From contig OX485808.1 in NCBI GenBank assembly GCA_950295325.1, forward strand, positions 27,982,527-28,046,526: a stretch of DNA of 64,000 nt. Direction: 5' to 3'. The DNA comes from Polytrichum commune (taxonomy: Eukaryota; Streptophyta; Polytrichopsida; Polytrichales; Polytrichaceae). The translations under genes and the position numbers were made by a program. A model generated the notes under the pieces. The model ran no database searches. It had not been told where the DNA came from and was given only the letters and a program-made list of their open reading frames with translations. Below are positions 48,440-60,779 of the stretch, piece by piece; within the stretch, counting starts at the first letter, position 1, and every line of letters starts with the position of its first letter.

Positions 48440-48495
48440 AGTTTACATATGAGCTTGTGGTTGCGATCAAGGTGATCTCTCTCTCTCTCTCTCAT
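48440..48495 (+). repeat. Dispersed repeat copy with (CT)n (shared with 25.37 kb)
   Basis: GTTTACATATGAGCTTGTGG then GATCAAGGTGA and a CT run of about nine units. Confidence 0.6.
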
Positions 48496-51169
48496 GTTTA
48501 GCCATTACTATAAAAGAACCAAAACAATAACTTAAACTAAACCCAAGGTAAAGTTACTTTAGGGTTAGGTTAGTTTCAACTAATGAATATCCACCATAGA
48601 TCAAGGCATTTGCATCTATGGCCACAATGGATTACCTAGTCCTATATTAAGTAAAGAGGACATGAGAACCTCCTTTCACTGGTTAAACCGCGGTGGTTGT
48701 TTACCCTAAGTAATTCTTAGGTTTAGTGTAAGATTATGCAAGTTAGTTGTGGTGGGAGGTATATGCAACCCAACTTTTGCTTCGGCTACATAAGGTTCAA
48801 ATGGCTAAGGAACAAGTAGAATACTCTATGGAAGTATGTGTATTCTTTGATGCAAAATGTATTTTCATGATGTACATAATCGTGTGACATAGATAATAAT
48901 TGGGTTATGTTGTTATTCACCTTGTGTGTGTTACTAACCCTCTCTTTGGATTTGGTTGGTGGCATGGGCACAAGTGAGGCAGACCCTTCACAAGTTTGAC
49001 AACATACTTAGGTTTTGCTTATCATCTTTTCAAAAAATAAATGTGTACATAGTACTTAGACTTTCCTTGATAATGAGGAATGTTATGCAAAGTATTATAG
49101 TGTGATAGGACTTTGGAGTATTTTGATACAAGTGTTATATACCGTTTTATACTTGATTTTGCAATGTTTGGGTATGATGTGCAATACTTTGCTTGAGGGT
49201 ACAAATAATAGAACCTTAGTGATGGGATTCACTTTTGAGTAGTTACTTTATTAAAAAACACACAAAGAGAAAGCAATGACATTAAAAAGTGATGTTAACG
49301 TAAGGAAGTGGATATATGAAATGATCCCACCCACGTCCTGGTTTTGAAAGGTACATGGATATGTCAAAGAATGGTTTGGCCTCTTGTTAAGAGGATGTAT
49401 TACACAAGAGCTAAGATTGGTAGTAAGCATAGCACTAAGCAAGAAAAGCCCAACTCTCTGCTTATGCTTTGAAAAAAATACCAACCACATAGTTTTTGCC
49501 CATATGATCTACCCGGTAATCTCATTTTCTGCAATGATATGCTCCAACTAAAATTGCTTCACATGTCAAGCATCACGTAGGTGATTTCCGAAGTAGGAAC
49601 AAGAACAACACTCCTAACTACATCACTAGACAAATTAAAAAGTGCAGTGCAAAAATTATCAACAAAACACATTAGCAACTTAATGTCATAGAAAGACCAT
49701 CCATGCAAAGAACACATGCTCCAATTTGAGAAACCTTGGGGTTGTGATGAATTTACCTTCTTTTTTCAAAGCTTTATCACAATTACAAGTGTTGTAGCAT
49801 CATCTAGATGCACAGGTTATCACTTCGACATAAAGCACTTGTTTATCATGCCAACGATTGTTTATGTACATAATGCAAAAAGACATCTATCAAGAATTTC
49901 GCTCCCAAAACATACACACGAGATGGGGACTGTTCCGCCTAGTTGTATACAAATAAATAAGGCAATACAAGTTTTGGGGGAGAGGTATGTGTACCCTAAG
50001 GCCCCCTTGAAGTTCCTCACAAGAGGCGTTTATTTATGCTCATCCGTGAAGCAACACTTATCATTCCTTGTGTCATACTTCAATAATTTTGGTCAATGAA
50101 AAATGATCTATGAGAATATATACAATGCACTGCTTATATGATTTCCTTCCAATGCCTTATATTTTGTATACATGATCGAGACAATTACTCCAAAATCTCA
50201 AAATTGTTGTATACACATATGCTATTACTGTGTAGTCTATGATTTGCATATGTGATCTCCATTTTTTGGTCATTATTTATTTATCTATATGTTTGTATGT
50301 ACGAGGGGTTTTAACAAGGAGTAATGCACATGTTTTCAAAGAAGAGTGCTCTCCTTCCTTCCTCGTGGTTGGAGAGATAAGTTTCGGAAGAGGGCAAAAG
50401 CTCCTTGCATGTCGGACATGTTGGACAAGTGGCTAAATAACGTATAAATTGGTTAGTAAACTGACCTAAGAAAGTGAGTGAACTAACAACCCTCAAAACT
50501 CCTTAAAACTCCATAAAACTAACAACTTGGTTGCCTAACCATATTCAGTGCCGATTCAATTTTGTTATCAAGCATGTAAGCGAAACTAAAATGGCAAGTT
50601 AACAAGTAGTGCAACTGGCCCCTTAGTTTCAAATCCATTTGGGACAATGGTTTTTAAACGGCTATGGGCCATTTGCAAGTTTACAAATAGGAAACATAAT
50701 ATCATATGAATATTTGGAAGTAAATAGCAAAAAAAGTCCCCCAAAATCATACAAAGTGGATGAAATTGTCAACTTTGGGACGAATGTGTATGCAATTGGA
50801 TCAAATTTTGTTTTATCATTTATACGTGGATGTAGCCAATGCTCCGCTCTTGAACACTTGAAATAAAAATCAGGAATTTGGGTTTCCTTAAGGACCACCT
50901 CACACATGAACCAAGAACCGCGACCATGTAATTGTGAGGGCCCTTGATTTTCATTCACATACTTAATCATTGACGTGGTTTACTGGAATTTGCGTCAGGC
51001 CTACCTCTTGGAGATGGACGTAACACAAATTCTGACATATCATGAAAACATACTCGTAGTGTGTCATGTAAGCAGCACCCATGTAGACTTTTCATCCGTG
51101 ATAATTTCTTTGGGTCCTTAGGCCTTCACCTTGTAGTGTGAAGTGAGCTAGACGGTCTCGGGCTTTTCA

Positions 51170-51716
51170 ACCAATGAGAGATCGTCGAATGCAACGGTCA
51201 CGGGCCTTCAGTCTCGTGTGTGAAGTGGCCCTGAGTCCTGAGCACTGGAGACGAGAGTGGATAGGTATGATGAACAGGAAGGGAGAACTTGTCATCCGAG
51301 ACCACATAGTTCATCCATCCATCCGGGCGTCACAATGCAATCCTCCACTCGCTCGCCAAGACTCCTCCACTCGCTCGCGAATGGCCATGCCGTGTCGTGA
51401 TTCCAGCGTCAGACTCGGAATTCGCAATTCTCCTCTGCAACAAACTCACGGCAAGGAATTGCTCACCTCCTCCTCGCACCGGGCACCGTCTTAATTCTGC
51501 TTGCCCTTGTGGTGTTGTTGCGGGAGTGCGAATTCGTTGTCGCTCCGTTCCGTGGTTTGTAGAGGAGGGATGGTGGAAATTAGGGTTCAGTAGCTCTGAA
51601 GGGAGCTGTAAACCTGCGAGGGATTTGGGATGTGCTTGCTCATGTGAGGAGGGATTGCGCGCTTGGGGAGGGACGGCGACGGTGGTGCGTGATTCCGCTG
51701 GCTTGCACGCATCCCC
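51170..51716 (+). promoter_or_regulatory. Probable core promoter and 5' leader of the CNNM-like gene, with two uORFs
   Basis: Base composition changes near 51.2 kb from AT-rich repeat DNA to GC-richer, CT-containing sequence, as expected at a gene's 5' end. A CCAAT motif lies at about 51171. Two short upstream reading frames precede the main ATG: one starts at 51570 (7 codons before TAG at 51591-51593), and another begins near 51629 (5 codons). They could lower or condition translation of the main frame, but that is inference. No clear TATA box was seen and the transcription start cannot be placed from sequence alone. Confidence 0.5.
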
Positions 51717-54700
51717 ATGGCGCAGAGTTTGGCAGTGAGCTTGAATTTGAGGTCAGCCTTTGCGGGGGGGAGCGTGGTTAGGGTACGCAGCAGGCATGAT
51801 GGAGCGTGGGAAAGAAGGAGGAGCGGGAGAATTGCTACGGTGGCATGTGGATTGCAGCAGCGGCGCAGGGTGTGTGGAGTGCAATCTTTCGTGGCGGAGA
51901 ATAATGTGGGCGGAATTGGTGAATCAGGAGACACGGGTTTGGGTCGTTTGGAAACCTTAGGGTTATGGAGAACCTCACATAGGAATAGGTGCACTTCGTC
52001 CCTCGAGGCCGCGAAAAGTCCTTGTGTTCCTGCAGAGGCAGCGTTTCCGGAGAGTGCAGGACTGGCCATTCTGGCGGGTGCATTGTTGCGGTTGGCTATA
52101 TGTAAGTTTTTTCAGTACGCAATTTGTTGCGGTGAGCTTATTATAGTTTGAGAAGCACATTTTGATATTGCTCCTGATCAATTCTCGAATCTTACATTGT
52201 CTCTTCTGTCGATGGAACAGCACTACACCAGTTTGCGTTCAATCAAAAAACCTTACAGTCGAGGAATTGCGAAGTCTGGAATGAGGTTAGACCCTATACA
52301 GTTTCGACTCTGTATGGAATCATGAAGCAATTGCATTATAAGGAGGTAGTTGCACAGATCTGGCAAGTTCAAATTAGTATAGCAAAACCTCATAAACCCA
52401 AAAGCACCGTGAACAGAAAAGATGGTCTATAGACCTCCTCGTTGACACTAATGCCCTTGGGGTTCGGGATGCACTTCACTAGTAAAGAATGCGCTGAACT
52501 CATATCAGAGCAGAAACTGGAGAGTAAAATTGTTACATTCTTCCAAATAAGAAGCAGCTCATTCATGAGTTCATTAGAGGTGGATTTCTAGCTGTGGATG
52601 AGCTGCTGTGCTCTTATGATTTCATACCTCAAAGTAACTGCCTTTTTGGTTCATGGGTTTTGTACACTTGCGAACAATGTGTAGAGCATCTATTTTACTG
52701 TAGTATGACAGTAGAGCATGTGTCTTTAGACTTTACTATAAGACGATGGTTGGTTTCGTTGCTAAATTATAATTTTAACGAACCTGTGCAATATATGTAG
52801 CTGGTAAACCTGATTAAATCTGGATTTCTTACTACATCAGCTGACAGGGTTTTGCAGGGGTTATAGAGGCACCAGCAGATGTGCATTTGAAGAATCTAAA
52901 TAGTCAAGTGAATGAAAATGCATCCCACTGGAATCGACCTGGAAGATTGGCCAGATATATTTTCTGGATATGGACTGCAGCAGTATGTGTTGCTTTGTGG
53001 GCAGGAGGTAAGAATTTATGGCTTGGCTGTTTAAAGAATGTTATAGGCTGAGATAGGGTTGATAGCCTGCTAAAATCATAACAAGAAGACTGAATAAGTT
53101 GTATTACATTTTGTTGGCGCACATTGTTGGATGTGAGGCATGTCGGTTAAGGCCAAATTTTGACAATTTGCCAAAATCAAGGAGGCTGTTTCCTTCTTGG
53201 ATGTGAAAAGTCTTATGTCACCTAGACTGTCAGACATCATCACATATTCAACAAGTTATCCTGCATAGTAGGTAACTGGGCTTTAATTGCAGGTAGGACT
53301 TGCAATTTTAGTACTTCAAAACTTGGGCTTCAGCCAGGTTCTGCTTTATGGTTGGCACACAAATTATTTAGGGTTGAAAATGTGCAGTATTGTAAATGAA
53401 AGATTCTCTTTGATTCTTCTGTCTAAATACTGCTGTTCTGATTCGCATCTTCTCTTTAGGCTGAACTTACGAGTTCATGTCATTACCAGCAGGACTACTC
53501 TGTGTGCCATTGTCTCAGTAGAGGCAAATAGCTTGCTGGTAGTTTGAAGTAGTGTGAGACCTTCCTGCCTCGGTGATGCAGTTTGCACAAATATGTCAGT
53601 TGCCGTTGATCACTTTTCTGCTTAAAAGTGTTAGAGTAGAACTGGGGCACCAGCTGACAGAATGTTGTCAATTCAGCTTTGTAGTGTTACATCATGTCAT
53701 TGGATACAGTGGGTGATGCTTTGACAGGAGGTGGTCTAGCACTCGCATCTGACAGCAGCGCAGGTGCACTGTTGCCGCCTCTTGTTGGAGATGCTAAGTC
53801 TTCTATAAAATCAACATTAACAGCTATGTGGCCCAAAACAAAGCAGGTTCTTGAGGTGTTAAGAGATCAAGGACTTCTCTTGTCCATTCTTCTCGGCTTG
53901 TCTGCTTTTTTCTCTATGGCAGAGACTTCTATTACTACTCTCTGGCCTTGGAAGGTACGAATTCTATGTAGTTCCTTCAATGCCATCTCAGAAAATATAT
54001 TTGAAGTGCCTTGCCAATAGTGTGTTAAAGTATTGTAATGGTGAGGTTCTTGTAAGGTGAATACCTGCAAGATATTGGTCAACCAGGACCACTTGGGCTT
54101 TAGTCATCAGGTTTTGTGGACTATCAGGTAAAGTTTGGTTTTTGGAACCTTCCCACACTAACTCTGTGAGAAGATTGTGCTCGTGGTGGTTGTTGTGGAT
54201 AGAATCTACGCTCTGCTACAAGATTATGTTTGATGAACAAGATTTTGAATGTGAAATAGTTCTCATTGTCAACAGTCTTGAGACATTAATATGAGGAATG
54301 CAACATTTCTGTAGCCAGTGTCTATGGTAGTCCTGACTTCTAACGATTTGTGAGTGATGATTGTCTTGTTTTAACATTGCTGCTTTATTCTCTACAGGTG
54401 CGAGAGCTGGCAGAGAAAGAGGGAGAAGGTGGAGTTTTTCATGTACTACGCCAAGATGTTACACGTTTCCTCACCACAATTCTGATAGGCACAACGTAGG
54501 TTCTTCACTTTTTGTACCTCACTTTGTTTTTCAAATCATTGTTTCCAATGAAGCTGAATTTTCGTCCCATGGCTGTCAAATTTTTCATTGGGGGCAGCCA
54601 GCTCACAAGTCAGTGTTCACCAGTGACAACTTGAGCAGATTCTAATTATGTGCTCCACTTATAAATGTCTCTGTGCACCTTTATAACCTTAAGAACGGAA

Positions 54701-57700
54701 TCATATATTGTTCTGTTGTTATGCAATTGACAATAATGAGATTGTTAAATGGTTCAACAGGGTTGTCAACATTGCAGCAACAGCAATGGTCACCGAGGCA
54801 GCCACAGCCCTTTTTGGAGAAGCAGGAGTTACAGCAGCTACAGGTGTCATGACGGTGAGTGATATAGTCACTCTTGTCTCCACTTGTCCAACAAGAGTAG
54901 GTAGGTTAAATTGAACGTTGCATCTTGCATGTGATGGTTTGTATTATTACGTTTACTGTCAAAAGACCTCTCATTAATGTACTAAATGTTGCTGAAGATA
55001 GGGGTCTAGCTGTTAGAGGCTCCTGATAATTAATGACGACCATGAGGTAGTGCTGGTTGCTTCATTTTGTTTGCAAGCTTATGGGAAACTCCATCTGTTA
55101 TGGATGCCAAGCAGTGAGCAGAAAATAACATATAATTAGCTATAGGTGGTTGGAATTCCGCCAATAGGAGCTGGATGCCAGCAGAAAAACTTCAGTAGAC
55201 GACTTAATTGAAGCCTTCAGATATGAGGAATCCGTGGCAAAGACTAGGCAGTTGGATTATCTCATTGTGGAGGTTAGACTTATGAAGATTCAGGCCTCCA
55301 AATGTTGTGTGTGCTAGGGTTTCAATTACAGAGTTTAAATCGACAAACTACATGTAGTATTTATCATATAGGACTGACGGGTTGCCTTAAGAAACATTTA
55401 GGGACTGTTACATAGATGGCAGGCACACATTCTTGATAATATCTAGAAATTGTCAGATAATTAGGACTGTTTGGACTGGCTGGAAGAACTCATGTGGGTT
55501 TTTCTTACTTGGGTTTTTTTTTGTGGACCTACCTGGGGACTTTTCCTGTCCGCTAGACTGTAGTCCACACAAGATGGATATTGTAACTGCTTACCTTCAG
55601 TAGTGCCCTACGTTTTTAGATCTACTTGTGTTGTATTCCCTCTTTGTTTTGTAATTTTTGTAATTTGTTCTTTTCCTTTTGGTGCAGGTTGTACTTCTTT
55701 TAGTGACAGAGATTGCTCCCAAGAGTATTGCTGTGCATAATGCAACAGAAGTGGCACGTGTTGTGGTAAGTTGTCTCTGAAAATGTGGGGGTTCTTGGAG
55801 CTGATAAGAACTGAATATTGTAGTCAATAATGATGTGGGTATTATTCTGTTGACTGAAAAAGTTGTTCTTAATTTTTCAAATTGAGGCTAAAGAGTGAGT
55901 TGTTTGAGATGCAGGTGCGGCCAGTTGCATGGCTATCCATAGTCCTCTACCCAGTAGGACGTGTAGTGACTATGATGTCCACAAGTCTCCTAAAGCTATT
56001 AGGTTTAAAGAGCAGTGGGTAAGATTATATATTGTATTCTCAAAATTTTCAATAGAATCATGCTTTGAATTTAAGACCTAAGTTTTCACCTGACTTAATT
56101 GCAGTTGCCCTTCTTTTTAAGCTGTCTTTTATATTGAATGGACAGTTCAATAGCAACATGCTTATAACCTCATTGTAAATACTACAATGAGCATGACCTC
56201 TAGGTGCTTACAGCTAATCGTCTTTTGATCTGTAGGGAGCCATTTGTAAGTGAAGAGGAGCTCAAGCTGATGTTACGAGGAGCAGAACTCAGTGGGGCCA
56301 TTGAAGAAGAGGAGCAGGTATTGCTTATTGTTCATAGGGTTGATTGACCAGCATCATGTTAGTATCTCTAGTCAGTTTGTACAGTAGTCAAATGAGGGCA
56401 GCTCTGATTAACCCATTCATGTCGCAGGACATGATAGAGAATGTGTTGGAGATCAAGGACACATATGTCCGCGAAGTGATGACTCCTTTGGTAGATGTGG
56501 TGGCCATTGATTCAGCTGTACCCTTGATGGAGTTTCGTAATCTTTGGGTCAAGCACCAGTACTCAAGGTAATCAGTTTGGGTTTTTGAAGTACCAACAGT
56601 ATTTTTTCTATCTTTGGGATGCTTGTGGATAATCATAGAACCTATGCTAGGGAGATCTAGATTACTTTTGAGAAGATAAACAGTCATAGAAGGTACCTCC
56701 AGGAATATATTTGAATAATTGTGAGAGACTCTTAGAAGAGGTTGTGTGAGTACAGATGGCTTATAAGAATTCTAGGGGGATTATTTATCTTTAGCTCTGT
56801 ACTTAAAAAAAATGCAATATTTACTCCTATGTATGGTATTCATGAAATGCAGAGTACCAGTTTTCGAACGGCGTATAGACAACATTGTTGGGATAGCATA
56901 TGCCATGGATATGCTTGACTATGTAGAGCAGGTGAGATCCTTGGTGAAAGATCTACAGATTTTTGGGAGGAAGCCTTGGTAGATGATTTAAGCTTTTGTG
57001 GTGCCTACTTCTAGTTTGGGAGGCTTTTCCTCATCTGCCTACTCTGCATTTCGGTAATTGTTCAACACACTGTAGGTGTTCTTTGATGTATATTGCTCCT
57101 CATAAAATTTGTACCCTCAATAAATACTACAGCAGTGATGACTGTTTGAATGTTATTCTTATAGTACCTTGACATTGCTCATCATGGCAGGTGGAATTGT
57201 TGCAAAGAATGAATGTGGGACGAATTGCTCATAGGCCAGCTTACTTTGTTCCAGGTAATTGGTCATCTGAGACCTAATGGCGGAGGCATAAGATTCACAT
57301 GCTTCCTTTTAGGTCGATGTATAAGTAGTTGATAGGTTCCATGTGGATAATGACCTAGTCAGTGTTATTCTTGTTGAAATGATCCCATTTGCGGAATTGT
57401 TGTGCAGACTCGATGTCTGTATGGAATTTATTGAGGGAATTTAGGATACGTAAAGTACACATGGCGATTGTGCTGAATGAGTATGGTGGTACTGTCGGGG
57501 TGAGTTTTATTTTTCAAGGCACTTTGTGTTGATGTAAGGAATGTATTAGTATTTGACTTAGTTATTTTTATGCAAGCTAAGGCAAATTTCAAGGTGCAGC
57601 TCTGAAATCGGTGTGTCAAATCTTCTGTAGTTGAAGATAGATGGCTCTTCCTGCATGTTGCAGGTCTATGTTCTAAATCTTCTGTGTCTGGGGTGACTCT

Positions 57701-59738
57701 ACAGGTTGTGACTTTGGAGGATGTTGTAGAAGAGATTGTAGGTGAAATATTTGATGAAAATGACTCCAAGGTTTGTCATATTTCTGCCCGATGGTGTCAT
57801 CGCTTTTGCCTGAGTGTCTACCTATGATCTGTGTGATATGCTTGTTGCCGGAGTGATCATCACTTTTTAAATTACGAACTTATGATTTCGTATTGAGAAT
57901 TGTGAGAAAGGATAGCACTTCACTGCAAATTAATGTCAAAGTATTTCATTCTTCTAGTCTTTTCTTCATTGCCACTCCTGCATGAGTGTTGTTTGTTAGT
58001 TATGGCTTCCCATGCTCACTATATATGAAATGGCCAATTTCCCAAATTATGAAAAGTGATAGAATGTCTTGTTGTAGGATATTCTACTGTGAGGATCTGA
58101 TAAAGTGCAATGGATGTAGTGGATCGAACACATTGTAGGCGTGTTGTTGCTGAAGCTCTTTGGTCAATGAGAGACCATCAGACTGTTTGTTCTAATTTTG
58201 CATGTTTATCTACAAGTTCTGTTTATCTTAAAGACTACTTCTAGGTATATATTCATCTGTTACCATTGTCCCCCTCAATTTATGAAAGCATTGAAATTGA
58301 TGCTGGCCGTTTTTAAATGCAGGAGGAAATTCGGAAAAAAACTGGTTACGTGGTACAAAGAGCTGATGGGGTTTTTGACGTGGATGCCAACACATCTATA
58401 GAGGACCTTGCTGATTCACTAGAGATAAAACTTCCTGAGGTGGGTTCATGAACATTATGTATTGTTTTCACTCAAATTAGTTTGGGGATTTTATTTGCTG
58501 GTCATTGACTGCAATTAATGGAAGGTTTTGTTTTCTTACAAATTTGAACTTGCTATCTTTTGCAGGGTTCACACCACTATGAAACCGTGTCAGGGTTTGT
58601 TTGTGAGGCCTTTGGCTACATTCCTCGTACTGGAGAGAGCACCAAGGTTGTACTGCGGAAAGCAGATTTTGAAGAAGGTGAGAGGCGAGATGGAGATGGT
58701 GAACATCAGCAGGAGGATCGGAGAGACAAATTTCAGAAATATCGATTGGATGTATGTGAAATCACGAACTCAAGACAAAACCTAGTATTATGTCTTCCAT
58801 TATCTGTGTGGCCAAATAATGTTCTGGGAAACTACTGATTGTTGTGACCAATTGAAATTATGTTCAGATTCTTGCTGGCAATGCTCGAAAGGTAGGATCA
58901 GTTCGGTTTGAGAGAATGGAAACAACAAATCAAAGTAAGGAAGAGAACGAAAGAGGGCTCCCACGTGCTTTGCGACGTGGTCGAGAGGAAGCCAATGGCA
59001 ATGAAGACATGTAAGAAAGTCATCTATGACAACCTCTATATGACAGCCAACTTGTTGATGAGGAACATTGCTCAGCATTTCATGAAATTATTAATGTCTT
59101 GTGCACATCATTATTGCTATCGTAAATGTTGAATTGCAATTGAGAAGTATGTAATTGAAGACAATTCTGGATATGCAAAATCATGCAATCTTGGCATTGT
59201 CAACTTCCTCACATCTTACGCTTGAATGACATTTGACAGGTCTGATTCAGAGGAACCTCACTGGCAGGAGCCTGAGGGGAGTGCTTCAGAAGCTGATTCT
59301 GATGATGAGGGGTGCCGCCCATCTGATGAAGACTCCAGGGACAGACCAAGTTACTATCTCCCAACGTTTTCTGACTGCAGAAATGAGACAGCTGCAGTCA
59401 CTGCAGATGGGCTGTCAATGATGGGTACGCAAGACTGGGACTTGGACACAGTCGAAGAAGTTATAAGAGAAGGGGTGGAATTGGACAATGGAGCTGATGA
59501 AAGCACTGCAAGCATTGTGGCTAAATTGACAGACAAGTGGGAGGAAGAAGAGGCACAACTTGAGAGGCGCCGTAATAGGAGGCGGAAACAATCTGCTGAA
59601 GCTGCAGCGGAGCTTGCAAGACAGAGAAGGTCAGATCTGCGACGACGAGAGGCTGAGGCCGAGCTTGCCATGTCTGCACCCAGAAGGGGCAGGGAGGAGC
59701 AAGCAGAGCCAGAATCATATCAAGAACCTGGGAAATGA
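51717..59738 (+). CDS. Plastid CorC/CNNM-type protein (DUF21 + CBS pair + CorC_HlyC), 17 exons
   Basis: Exons by splice-site reading: 51717-52101, 52858-53007, 53710-53954, 54398-54495, 54761-54854, 55688-55765, 55915-56018, 56236-56317, 56428-56567, 56853-56931, 57191-57254, 57408-57499, 57705-57770, 58323-58439, 58566-58751, 58868-59010, 59240-59738. All introns are GT-AG and all phases agree, giving 873 residues. The ATG is in good context (ccATGG) and follows an in-frame TGA. Residues 1 to about 60 are Arg/Ser-rich, as in a chloroplast transit peptide. Hydrophobic stretches lie near 115-128 and 160-178. DUF21/CNNM spans about 233-385 (FFSMAETS, ILIGTTVVNI, TEIAPKS). The CBS pair is about 425-560 (REVMTPLVDVVAI, NEYGGTVGVVTLEDVVEEI). 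The CorC_HlyC domain is about 575-690 (GNARKVGSVRFER). From the family, I infer Mg2+ or divalent-cation transport at a plastid membrane; Arabidopsis At1g55930 and At3g13070 look orthologous. The tail (708-873) is extra. The weakest calls are exons 1-2 and the exon 3 acceptor. Confidence 0.93.
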
Positions 59739-60690
59739 CCTCCTTCAAACTGCCATTCAAATCTTTAGTGTAGAATTGTCTTGTCGGATCAAGGTTTCAG
59801 AAAATCTGCCCTTGTTCTGCGGAGGCTGGGGTTTGTGTGCATCATATAGCGACCATTAATTTGTAAATTCTGAGATTCATGTCCTTAGGTTGCTTTGTGC
59901 CTCGATCGTTCTCAGAAGTCAAGTATCCAAAGTGCAGAATGTCTAGGTGCATTTTTGTCTGCAGCATAGTCTGTTCCTTGGTTAGTTGGCTTGTCCAGGT
60001 ATAGGACTATTTCAGTCCTGGTTGTATTTGTCATCACGGATGTGTATCATAGTGCATTTATCCTTCTATCGGCTGAAAGTGCAAACTCATGGATGCACGC
60101 TTTTCTTTATGGGTCATAAGCTCTGATTCAAGATTCATTTGTGTCTGTTGTGCAGTGGATTGTGAGACTACATTTCCAAACTACAATATCAATATCAGTT
60201 TGCTATGAGCAAGGGTTTACTGAAAAAGGAAACCAAAAGAAATCAAACCTGGCTCTTTATTGAAACGTAATTCCAAAAATTACTTGCACAAAATCCCGAG
60301 GGAGAGAATGAGAGACTGGGAGTCAAGGAGACGGGTTGAAACAACTAACCATAAGAATGAGCGAAGAGTCTCTTGGACCACACCGGCTCTTAGTAACCAG
60401 GAATTCAAGAATCCAGGACACATTCAACCAATGAAGGAGAAAGGGTCGGCCACAGTTCATGGTGTGTGGGAGTTTGTGAGGAAGAGAATTTACCTGTTTT
60501 TGGACCTATAAGTCTGATTCGATTCAGTATCCCAAAGTCAAAGCACATCGACTTGGAGAATCTTGTATATTTCCGGCACTTGTAATCATAGGTAGTATAT
60601 ACATGGACTTAGATCCTCGGCAGATGCCATGTTATTTTTGATGTATGTCCTTGGCATTTCTTAATAAAAACTTGTACATTTGCAAAAATT
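59739..60690 (+). promoter_or_regulatory. Probable 3' UTR and polyadenylation region of the CNNM-like gene
   Basis: After the TGA at 59736-59738 the sequence keeps the gene-like, mixed composition of the introns for about 800-900 bases. It then turns AT-rich and repeat-like. A canonical AATAAA lies at about 60663-60668. A plus-strand open frame at 60260-60511 has no recognisable domain and is probably chance. The length of the UTR is inferred from composition and that single signal. Confidence 0.4.
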
Positions 60691-60779
60691 CCCTCAATAT
60701 TGGGCAAGCTCATAGAATATTTTCCAAACATCCAACAAGTCTAATATCTTAAACTTACATTTAATTCATTTGGCATGTG

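Larger units (their letters stand above)
45591..51169. other. Gene-free AT-rich stretch upstream of the CNNM-like gene
   Basis: It contains repeat copies at 46395-46730 and about 48440-48495. The 127-codon plus-strand frame at 49716-50099 and the frames around 49250-49500 look more protein-like than most, but I recognise no domain. The latter may be a retroelement tail. No gene can be supported. Confidence 0.45.

Noticed and set aside
51587-52069. 160-codon minus-strand open frame, the second longest in the window
   Set aside because: It is antisense to exon 1 of the CNNM-like gene; GC-rich coding sequence often leaves such antisense frames open.
53694-53709. ATG at 53694 as an independent start for the CNNM-like protein
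   Set aside because: An in-frame stop lies just upstream, but joining exon 2 to the acceptor at 53709/53710 keeps the frame and adds the transit peptide and hydrophobic segments expected of the family. An alternative start is possible but less likely.
59354-59671. 105-codon minus-strand Ser/Ala-rich frame
   Set aside because: Antisense shadow of the Arg/Glu/Ala-rich last exon.
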